From Beroe forskalii (Eukaryota; Ctenophora; Nuda; Beroida; Beroidae): a DNA stretch of 64,000 nt. The DNA lies in the NCBI GenBank assembly GCA_011033025.1, contig WFMF01000442.1, positions 62,001 to 126,000 of the forward strand, written 5' to 3'. Each line of letters starts with the position of its first letter. Position 1 is the stretch's first letter. A model generated the notes under the pieces. That model worked only from the letters and a program-made list of their open reading frames with translations. It ran no database searches and was not told the origin of the DNA. This document shows positions 36,901 to 48,900 of the stretch, one piece after another. The position numbers and the translations under genes are program-made.

Positions 36901-39900
36901 TTGCATTGTTGACTGGGATAATTTCTTGTCTTTTTAACTAGGTAACTACTTACTATTTCCTTGACTAGTTGACGAGCTATAAAAGGTATAGTTGACTAGT
37001 TGACTAGGTATAGTTGACTAGATATATTTGAATAGGTATACCTTGACTAGCAGCAGAGCCTCATTGTACCCCATGCTTGTAAGAGTTTCCCTTATCTCCT
37101 CCTCCCCACCCTCCTCATCCTCCAAAGCCATCTCATGCAACTTCAGAAACCCCTCCATCGTCACACAGTCCTCCTTCAAATCGAAATTATCTTTAATTAT
37201 GGATGACTTCAGAGAAATTATCCCTGATAGGAACTTTGTTCTGAATTTATGATAACGTGATATTTTGTCCAAAAATTCTTTCGAAAGATGAATTTCATAG
37301 TCATGAAAGGTGATAATTCAGGAAATAATTCGTCGTCAAAAAACAATTCTTTTTACTTCTTTCCTTATTAAGAATTTCAGTGTTTTTGAATAAGTTGGTA
37401 GGTACCTTTGTCTTTCGATTTGCTATAAAATCACAGTACTTTAGAGCCTTGTTAAGTTGATGGACAACTACCATGCTCTTACAGTCAACTTTTATAAACA
37501 AAGAAATATAGTGGACGCAACTCTTCACTTACATAAACAAAGACTTCAATCTTTAACTTGATTTGTTATTGCCATTCTTCGATAAGTATATGACAACTGA
37601 TCCATAAAATATCACCAGAAACGGACCATATTGACCATAAGAAGAGTGAAGGGTCACAGCTGATACAATAAATGTAAGTCACAAGTAATATGCTGAAATA
37701 TACTGTTGAATCACTATATTATGCAATCTTGCCTTCTTCTCTAACTTGCCACACGTGGTCATAATATCACGGTTTGCAGTTCACCTTGTTAGAAAACCTT
37801 TCAATGAAATTTAAATTTTGAAGGTACATTCTAACTTAGAATGTAACTTAAAAATTTGAATTTCCTAGAATTTCCAATCCACACAACATCATGTAAAAAT
37901 TGAGTTTTTCCCTTCGTCAAATATTAGCCACGGACTGGACCTACGATCTTTAACTCACTATCATTGACCATCATTGCATAATATCGTCTGCACTTTTTTC
38001 GTGTTAAAAAAAACAATTCTAATTTTATTGAATCATTATACATACAATTTTGCAAACACAGAAACGCGCGCACAAAATGCTATATGATGATCTTGACGAC
38101 ATGCCAAGTGACCTAAATAATTTAAAATAGAACGCAATATTATGAGTCACCAGATGCTTCTGTCGTCTAATGGGTGAAAAGGAAGAATATTATTAAAAAT
38201 GGAGTTCGCAGAACACCTTAGTTCAGGATGAAACACCGTGCAAATTGATAAAATCAACACACATGTCAGATATAGTACATTATACATTCAAAAACAAAAT
38301 ACACACTGATAGTCATTATCTGCCATCAGGGCTTATCAGCTGAACACACTTTATTGTTTCTGATGAAATAGTGTTTCGATGGATTACTGCTAATCAAGTC
38401 CTTCATCTTTTTAACCAGTGTACCGTGCTCTAGTCTCTGCTCCTTAGTTCGATCCGGTGAAAGATAAACTCTGGAGTGCCTCTGTGAGTCTTTCAGTCGC
38501 TTGCTGTGAACCAGAGCAAACTCCACGTCACCACGATTCTGACACTCGAGCCTGATTGGCCGTATCTTTCCTTCTTCTTTCTTGCCGAGTCTGTAACAGT
38601 CGATCGTCGCTGGCACTCGCACATTCATTGAGTGATAAACTTCATCAACTTTGGCTCCTATGTCCTCACCATCAAGTTCTGGGAGACCAAATATCATCAG
38701 GTTGTTTGACCTCCGCTCCTCGTCGTTAACCTTTTCAATTACCTGCTTTATAATACAACAAAATGTCCAAATGTCCGAGTTTTGCACTAAGGATGGATGA
38801 CACCCTTCTACATTTCGCACTCTATCACTATTTTCAACGGGCTTATACGTCAGCATATCCCAATTTGTTTATTTGCTTATTCTGTTTGTTCGTAACGTCT
38901 TCGTTTTTTTGTTGTAAAATGGAACTTGTATTCTAAAACTTATATTTTGGCAACTTGCCAGCCCCACCGTGGCTCTACAAACAAAGATGAAAATAAGCAT
39001 TTTTCAAACTATTCGGAGTTTATTCAATCTTACACTATATAGGAGAAGTAAGGTGATAATTGAGCCCACGTGGGTTTACAAACAAACAAGTCAGGTTAAG
39101 ATGATAATCATTAATAGCATGATTTTCGAATATTTCCCGTATCATATTTGAAACTTTTCAACTTACTCCCTCAACCCACCTTTAAATTTTAATGACGCTC
39201 CACATACCTTTAATAACGCTCCACATATCTTTGATGACGCTCCACATGGCGTCATCCAGCGCCTCCCCGGACGATGTCCTGTGGAAGAGCTCGAACTCCT
39301 GTCTGCTGAGGAGTCTGTCTCCGTTCAGATCCAGACAGTGGAACACGTTCTCTAGCACCTTCCTGAAACATTCGGCAATTTTACCTTATTTTGGGGGCAT
39401 AAGTGTTGGAAATTATTTATCATCAATAGGCTGTTGTATACCTATTTTTAAAATTATGGCAACAAATACGATACGTATTTTTCCTTCTCCGATGACCTTT
39501 TGTTTAACGAAAAGTTATTGAAAGGCTATGGGTGTGGACAGTGGACAGTAGAACCCGTTCTCTAGCACCTTCCTGGGGAGCAAGGTTGTTTAAAATAAAA
39601 AAGTGCAGCAAAAAATAAGATACGTATTTTTTCTGAAAATTTCCGTATTTTTTTGGGAGTGCAATTATCAGTAAAAATACATCGTTCAACTTTTATGAAT
39701 ATTTTTGTTGCCATGTGTACAAAAACGTCGTGTAAATGTTGACAATATCAAGAAGGCGAAGGGGTCAGACAATGTCTGACAAGACTTTCTTCGGTAGCGC
39801 ACCGCGCGCGTACTTTTTATAGAATTTAACAACCCCTATTCAGACCTTTTGACATTTCTTGATACGTATTTTTGAGAAAGGTACGCGTATTTTTCTGCAG

Positions 39901-42900
39901 GAACCAATACCCCGTACTTTTTCTCGATTTTTGCACGTATTAAACAACTCTGTCCAGGGAAGGGCGTTGCTAGTTACATAATACATTCGTCTAAAATCTA
40001 AGAGAGGTTAAAATTCGGAATAATTTGGTATGAAGTAACAGAGAGTGCAAATTCTTTGTAATTAGTAAGGGTCTGACTGTAACCCCCTGTGAACTAAATA
40101 GTATAGTAGGTTTGAGAACGTTTTTCGGTAGTTCATAGGCCATAGATGCACCAGAAAAAAACTAACAAACTTCTGAGTTGGGCAACCCCCTTTTTTGGAC
40201 CCCTTTTCTTTCAAAATGGGGCAAAAACTTTGACTGGTAATATCTCAGCTTCTGATTGAGATACGAAACCAATTAATACACCAAACTATGCAGAATGAGC
40301 ACATTATGGGGGGTAGAGCATAGTTTCTAAGTCGAAACCCCTTTAGTTTTCGAGTTATGGACGAAAAACCCCTTTTTAGCCCTACACGTATGACCAAAAT
40401 TTCCCCTTTTTCAATAAATGAAAACAGAAGATCGTAGAGACCTCAACAAGTACACTAGGGTATGCAGAATGAGCACATTATGGGGGGTAGAGCATGGTTT
40501 CTAAGTCGCAACCCCTTTAGTTTTCGAGTTATGGACGAAAAACCCCTTTTTAGCCCTACGCGTATGACCATAATTGCAGCTTTTCAATGAATGAGAACAG
40601 AAGATCGTAGAGACCTCAACGAGTACACTAGGCTATGCAGAATGAGCACATTATGGGGGGGTAGAGCATAGTTTCAATGTCGTTACCCCTTTCGTTTTCG
40701 AGTTTTGGACGAGGAACCCCTTTTTAGCCCTATGTGCATGACCAAAATTGTCCCTTTTCAATAAATGGGAACCGAAGATTGTAAAACTTCAGACAAATTG
40801 GACCTGGTCCTTTATTTCAACAGCATCAGGAGTATCGTCAAGATTGAAATAACTTCGCCAGTGGGGGTCAGTGGTGTAGTGGTATCGATTTTTGGACGGG
40901 ATCGAAAGATACTGAGTTTGAATCCTGGCCAGCACCACTAAGCTAAGGGTGAGAGATTTTTTTGAGCCTATGCAGCCCGACGGTTTACTCAGCCGAGCGC
41001 ACAGGAAACTGTGCGGAAGGGTGAATTAGAAGCTGGCCATTGCAGCGAAGTCTCGGGCAAATAAAGTGTGGATTTCAATTCCTTAACCGTCACTTGCTTG
41101 ATTACTTTGATCTTCGATTCCTGTCATTGGCTGTACAGCAGTTGGAATAGAAGTAAAACCTTCCAGATGAAAAAGCTGAAGAAAGCAGAGAAAAATGACG
41201 GAGTATCTCCATCAAAAAATCTAAGTACGAGAAGCTAACGGAAAATATTCATGAGGCTGGCACATGAAAGCCAATGACCTACTTACCGTAGAAGTTCCAA
41301 TGACCTTACACATTTTGTGTTTTCGGAGTTATTTCTGAAACTGAAAGCCGCTTTTCATTGAATCAGGGAGGATTTACAAAGGTAGGTATATACAATATAG
41401 TTTGACTATTATTATAGATTAGAATTGAAACTGCTGAGAAAGATAACCGGCGATTATTACATCGGTTTGAATATCTTGAACATAGTACATACCCTATAAA
41501 CTCGTAACATACCCCTATGAACTCGTAGCATACCCCTCTGAACTTGTAACATACCCCAATGAACGTATTGATCACAGACCCCTATGAACTAATGAACTTC
41601 TATGAACTTGCTACATACCCCTATGAACTTGTAACCTGGATTTGTGTTGAACTGTTGAGACAGACGTCTATGAACGGCTTCACATAAGTTAATAATATCC
41701 CTGATCCTATTCCAATGCTTTTTCAGCTTCCGGCTGGTGCATGTCTATGGCCAACAACTGACTTGTTTGCAGAGCAACTTCATCCATCACAATCTGTCGT
41801 GTTAAAATAAACAACATTGCCAGGGGACAGGGAAAGGGGAGAGGTGCTCGTTGCACATATTACGTTCACATCCCCACACCGCTACATTCAAGTGCTTGAA
41901 AGCTTGAAGTTGAGTTATGGGAACGGTGTTATTCCTGCATAAATGATCCTTGTATCCAAATAATAATGCATCCCTCATCTCTACTATATACACTATACAG
42001 ATGAGTAGATGTCTGAGTTGCCCACAGGCCAGGTCTCACTGGAACTATGTAAAAAAAGAACCGCCAAGGGGTTTCTTCTGGAATCTGGTCAAAGTAAAGA
42101 TCACACCGGGAGCTTGTGCACGTAACATACACAAGCCCCCATAGACCCCAGAAATATGGACGGTAGGTTATGGGGAGCAATACCAGATTTCATCAAGTAC
42201 TCTCCATGGGTGATGCCCAGGTCACTGTGTTGCGGCATATCCAGATGAAATGGGAACACCGCATTGTTAGCCTTGAGAATCTTTATGACAGCATGTTTCC
42301 ATCCTGATAAGACAATCCAAGCTTCCTATAGAAATAGTTTGTCCGTTTTGCCACATATCCTCTGGTCCCAACTTCTACGGTAAGTAGGTCATTGGCTTTC
42401 ATGTGCCAGCCTCATGAATATTTTCCGCTAGCTTCTCGTACTTAGATTTTTTGATGGCGATGCTCCGTCATTTTTCTCTGCTTTCTTCTGCTTTTTCATC
42501 TTGAAGGTTTTACTTCTATTCCAACTGCTGTACAGCCAATGACAGGAATCGAAGATCAAAGTAATCAAGCAAGTGACGGCCAAGGAATTGAAATCCACAC
42601 TTTATTTGCCCGAGACTTCGCTACAATGGCCAGCTCCTAATTTACCCCTTCCGCACAGTTTCCTGTGTGCTCGGCTGAGTAAACCGTCGGGCTGCATAGG
42701 CTCGAGAAAAATCTCTCACCCTTAGCTAAGTGGTGCTGGCCAGGATTCGAACTCAGGATCTTTCGATCCCGTGCAAAAATCGATACCACTACACCACTGA
42801 CCCCCACTTGCGAAGTTAGTTCAATCTTGACGATATTCCTGGTGCTGTTGAAATAAAGGACCAGGTCCAATTTGTCTGAAGTTTTACAATCTTCGGTTCT

Positions 42901-45900
42901 CATTTGTTGAAAAGGGGCAATTTTGGTCATATGTGTAGGGCTGAAAAGGGGTTTTTCGTCCATAACTCGAAAACTAAAGGGGTTACGACATTGAAACTAT
43001 GCCCTACCCCCCATAATGTGCTCATTCTGCATAGTTTGGTGTATTTATTGGCTTCGTATCTCAATCAGAAGCTGAGATATTGCCATTCAAAGTTTTTGCC
43101 CCATTTTGAAAGAAAAGGGGTCCAAAAAAGGGGGTTGCCCAACTCAGAAGTTGGTTAGTTTTTTTCTGGTGCATCTATGGCATATGAACTACCGAAAAAC
43201 GTTCTCAAACCTACTATACTATTTAGTTCACAGTTGGTTACAGTTCTGGGCACATACGACCCTTACTAAATTAAGAAAATGAACTTATAAAGAGTTTCCG
43301 CCCTGAGCGTACGTAGGCACTGGATATTATATTCTGTAAATTCAGTATCAAAAACGTGCAAATGGCGGTCATATGTGGGAATTTTAGAAGCTCTTTCTCA
43401 CGACATCTACGTTATGTGTCGGATCATTTCCGCGCATTTGATTATAACTTTGAACTTTCAGAGCATTCGAGGTCTATAACAAAGCGATATCCATTAGCAA
43501 AGTCATTGGAGACTCACAGATCGGGTAATGGGATATTTAGGAAAATAGAATGTCGCTAATAGTTTGTGGTCTTTTTATAAGAGGACTTCAATTCTCTTCG
43601 GATATCATTCTGGCTTTGTTCATGTTCATTGTTCGTGCGGTCGCCGGTCATGCACAATGCACATTATTTAATAACAAATTTTTTGATGACCCTTTGCATA
43701 GCATGTTATGAAAATTGCAAGATCTCAACGAATACTACGATTGAAGCAAATTTACCTAACCAGGATATCGTCAAACATCATAATTCCCATTGTCAGAGAC
43801 ATTAATGTCTCTGGCAATGGGAATTTCGATTAGAATTCAATTGAATTCTAACCGATATTCGATCGTAAGTGCTCTAGTGCCACGACGCTCATTATTCTAT
43901 TATTATATCTTGATCTTTGCCATTGCCATTAAAACGAAAGTGATTGTATTATAGCAAGATTAAATTGAATGCTATCTCTCGACTGTTCATTTTAAAATAA
44001 ATCATTATTATTCTTCAATCGCGCACTGAATATAATAGACGACTGGTTATGAAGTTATTCCAATATGTGTAGTTTCACAAAAGCTAAATATCGCACAATT
44101 GATTTTTGGTCGAGCTGCTCTTGTTAAATCAGCTTGAACTGACGCACTGCATACGGTCTAGTTGCTGTCTATTTTAGAATGGAGCTGGAGAGAGAATAGG
44201 AAATAATGATAAATGGAATAAAAAAACGGTGCTGAAATACGAAAATAATAGAAAGTGGGTGGAATAGGATTAAATTGGCTAAGATATGGAGAGGCACGGA
44301 AAAGAACACGAATAATAAACACACCGCACTGCATACTTGTGCAAACATTTCTATTCTAAGTTTGAGTGAGATCGCTGTAATGAGCTTAACCTGGTGAGCT
44401 CAGTGAATGTCCTTGCTAAACGACATGTCAAACAAGAAACTCATGAAGATGAGCTAGATTTGTTTATACAAATTATTTTTCTCAACACAAACCCAGACTA
44501 ACTTGTCCAGCATGAGTCTGTGAAAGTTATGACCTGTAGTTGATGAAGGGTCAAAAATTTGAAAAAGCACAAACCGTACACACCGAGTGGCCGAAAATCG
44601 AAAAATCTATTACAGAATCAGAATTTTGAATTTGATGTCTGCACTCTGCACTACTGGTCCTTTTGTGTTTTTTCCACTTTCAGCACGGCTTTACCAGAAC
44701 TGACAGTTTCATATTATTGCTCAGTTGCTTTATTCAATTATTTCAAGATGTGAACAGATGCCTACTGACTTACTGAGCTGGTCAATATCTGGGTTGTATG
44801 AAAAATAATAGAATATAGTTTAATAGAATTCACTTGATCAAATTAAATTTCTTATGACAGCCCTAAATAAAAGTTTAAAATATGAAATCAAATAAGAAGA
44901 GAAGCCAGCCAGAAAATCAATCAAAGTGTCCGTGACTTTCACATATGGTAGTCGATAGTAATTTTCACCTGCCCAGTAATGATATTGGCAGTCCAGTAGT
45001 TACAGGGGCAGTATGATTTATGAACTGAAGTTTGCGCTTCTTTCATGTGCACGTGGCTTAATTTTGCCGGCGTATAGAAATACAATTAACATGTCTGTAT
45101 GCCGCCTAAAAAAGCCGCGCAAACTACAGTTCAAACTGTTAAGGACAGATCATGGGGTGTGCCACACCCTTCAAACTGTACGCTTATTTCGAGCCATTTT
45201 AATTAGGCACTACAGAGTGCTTCATCTATGCTGAGAAATTTATTCAGGGGTATTCATTTTCTACGCGAAATAATACAGTCTACTGTCCCGATAATACTGT
45301 CTTCAGACTCGGATAATTAAAATAAATCTGGGCTTCCGGACTTTATTACTTTGCTTTATTTCGTTAAGTGCAGTACGGAAGGCAGCAACACCCACCTTAT
45401 ACTGACGACGATAATCACATGATTTTCGAAAGCTCCTGATTTTATTTTTAAAACTCTATCGTATCATTGAACGTTTTAACTTGCTCCCTAACTTATACTT
45501 TTTATTAATTTCACAAATAGAATACGTCAACAGCTGTAGCAACTGCCTCCTATTTCGTATATCAGAACCCTTGCGATAGCTCCATTTTCTTTGAGAGCAA
45601 TATCGATAAATTTCACCGGCTGCGACGCTGATAATTGTTTCCTGATATCTCTATAGTTCGTTGATAGCATTCACTCATCTCAGGTGCTATTGAACTCTTG
45701 ACAATACAATGGCTCTGATAATATCGGATGACTTCATGTCCATTAGCAACTGAAGTCGAATATGGCATATCTTAAGTTTCTGATGGACAATGGATATCTT
45801 TCATCCGATATCTTTCAAAGAACCAACTTGTCAACCATGATAATGGGTTCTGCTGAGCTCTATAATCGATGTATTATCTTATTATGAATTTGCGAATTGC

Positions 45901-48900
45901 TTATCATGTGATTTCCTTCGTTTATGATACCAAATGGACCAATCAGGATGTATTTTAGTTTCCTTGTATCTGACGTTGATAATGTTAGATACAACCATCT
46001 GATTGGTCCATTTGGTATCGCACACGAGAAATCGCGGAATAGGCAATCGAAATCCAAGCAATCTGCCAATTCATAATAATCAAGACCGTAATACTTAACT
46101 TGAAAAGCAACACGACAATTTATCAGCTATTTATAAGTTAAGTTTTTCAGTTCATTGGCCGTAAATTTTCAGTATGTTAGCTGTATATAGGCTGATAGTC
46201 TAATTCATGGCTATACAGTCACAATTCACATTCGTCGTAATAGCAATGGCCGTATGTTGGTCTATAATATGTAAGCCTTACATATTCCAGACAAAAGGAG
46301 AAAAAGCGGTGATGATCCATTAAAAAACCACCAGATCTTCTAGGGATCAGGTTAAGGTTTTGAAGGTAAATAGGCAAACAGGTCGATACAGTCAAATATA
46401 TTATGCTCATTTGAAGTGCAGAAGTGAGTCAAATTTATATAAGGCAGTTTACTTGGAAAGATTCAAACTTTTTTTATCAATAAATTGATCGTACATTGAC
46501 AAGAATTGAATTCAATTTTGTTTACCTGTCAGCATCAGACAAAAAGTCGCAGCGTCATTTAATTGCATTCTCATCTAATTATCCCAATCGGTTCTCTATA
46601 CGAACAAATTAAACCCACTTAGTTTAGCTATAAGTTCTAACCATTCTAGATGCGAATAAGGAAGCCAGTGGTCCACTGATTTTTCATTGATTGTTTTTAC
46701 TTTAATGAATAACATTTCAATATTATAAAAGCAAGCCGTTGTATAATGCGATTAAAAACCCGTTATTAATAGGGTGTTACCAATTAATGCGTTGCCGGAA
46801 AACCCATACGTTATAAATATCATCTCGATAACTGGACAAGGTGTGTATGGAAAAGACACATGGCTCCGTTTCACAATTCGAACAAGCCCTGCCCTTTTCA
46901 GTGCTAGTTCTTCATACTATAATGCCCACCTGAGACTGTTTAGCTGTTAGGCGCTTTGCCAAATTGGTCAACAGTTTACAATTTTTATATGATTTGTCCA
47001 TTTACAGCCCCACGCAGCGACTCTTGAGCTGCCAACCAGGGGCGTCGCAGGATTCAACTTTCACATGATAAACCCCTTCAAAATCTCCAAAAGTCTGTGA
47101 AAAAACCCTGCCCTACGAGCCGCAGTCTACCTTTCTATTATCAGAAATTTTATTATCAGAAATTTTATCTTTATGCCACTTCAAAATTATGGGAATAGTT
47201 ACTGAGGAATAAAGTAACAATGCAATACCCTCTCATTTTGAGACCCTGGTTCCGCCCGAGCCGTGCGAGGACACCGTATAACTAACCTAGCGTCAGCACT
47301 GAGTTTGGCGTCCATATCATGGCACTAATTTGGCGACAGAACTGAGTTTGGCGTCCGTCTTGTACTAACCTGGCGACAGCACTGAGTTTGGCGTCCGTCT
47401 TTGCACTAACCTGGCGTCAGCACTGAGTTTGGCGTCCGTCTGGACACTAACCTGGCGTCAGCACTGAGTTTTGAGTCCGTCTTGACACTAACCTGGCGTA
47501 AGCACTGTGTTTGGCGTCCGTCTTGACACTAACCTGGCGTCAGCACTGAGTTTAGCGTCCGTCTTGAACTAACCTGGCGTCAGCACTGAGTTTGGAGTCC
47601 GTCTTGACAGGAACCTGGCGTCAGCACCGAGTTTGGCGTCCGTCTAGCACCTTCCTAGCGTCTGCACTGAGTTTGGAGTCCGTCTTGACACTAACCTGGC
47701 GTCAGCACTGAGTTTGGAGTCTGTCTTAACACTAACCTGGCGTCGGCACTGAGTTTTGAGTCTGTCTTGACACTAACCTGGCGTCAGCACTGAGTTTAGA
47801 GTCCGTCTTACACTAACCTGGCGTCAGAACTGAGTTTGGCGTCCGTCTTGAAACTAACCTGGCGTCAGCACTGAGTTTGGCGTCCGTCTTGACACTAACC
47901 TGGCGTCAGCACTGAGTTTGGAGTCCGTCTTAACACTAACCTGGTGTCAGCACTGAGTTTAGCGTCCGTCTTGACACTAACCTGGCGTCAGCACTGAGTT
48001 TGGCGTCCGTCTTGAAACTAACCTGGCGTCAGAACTGAGTTTGGCGTCCGTCTTGACACTAACCTGGCGTCAGCACTGAGTTTTGAGCGTCCGTCTTGAC
48101 ACTAACCTGGCGTCAGCGCTGAGTTTGGCGTCCGTCTTGACACTAACCTGGCGTCAGCACTAAGGTTTGGAGTCCGTCTTGACAGGTACGGGTGTCACAG
48201 GAAGGTTGGGCTCGTTGACGAAGTTACAGCTGGTGGTGTGGGTTTGTAGGACGTACTCTCCAGGAACCAGCGTAGCTTCCAGCGACACTCTGTGGGAGAT
48301 GAGGGTTCATTGTCAGGGGATAGAATGGTGAGTTGTTGAGGTCATCCTCATGGTTTAGATTGTTGAGTTGATGACGTCATATTCATGGCTTAGAGTTGCG
48401 ATTAAACCCATATGTGCGCGCAACATATTATGAGTGCACATGGATTGATCAATAAAAACGCGCATAAATACTGTAGCTGTACCTTAACTTTCTCCACAGA
48501 AATTTCTGTAAAAGGTTAATTGGGCGCACTGCAAAATGCGCGTCTTTATCAATCCCTTCATCGATGATATGCACAGTTTGCATGTGCTTATGTCAATCTT
48601 TGAATTGGGATATTAGTATTTTGTGGTGAGCTAATGATTATATTGAAATCGGATTAAAATTATTTATCCCTCCAGAGAAATCCAGATGTGATATTTTGGT
48701 GAGTTTTTCTATTAAAAATTGCCAGGAATAATAAATAACCCCCACAAAATGCTGCAAATTTCATATTTAATTTCAAATATCAGAATATCATTACTCCCGC
48801 TCAGTCGCTCACTTAAAACCATCATATCTTCCAGTATGTGTTCAGAGGACCATTATACTATTAAATTGTGGATCTTTTAAATTTAATGAAGTTAATGGCC

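Larger units (their letters stand above)
40060..43274. mobile_element. 3.2-kb inverted-repeat element with ~1-kb arms
   Basis: Arms 40060-41302 and 42371-43274 are inverted copies, starting TTAGTAAGGGTC. The left arm has three copies of a ~175-bp unit (CGAGTTATGGACGAAAAACC), the right arm one. Both arms carry a SINE-like tRNA segment. The 1.07-kb loop holds coding-like fragments. It sits in an EFCAB7-like intron. Confidence 0.8.

Noticed and set aside
40862-40940. tRNA gene
   Set aside because: A and B boxes are present but the ends cannot form an acceptor stem and the segment recurs within an inverted element; it is SINE-like.
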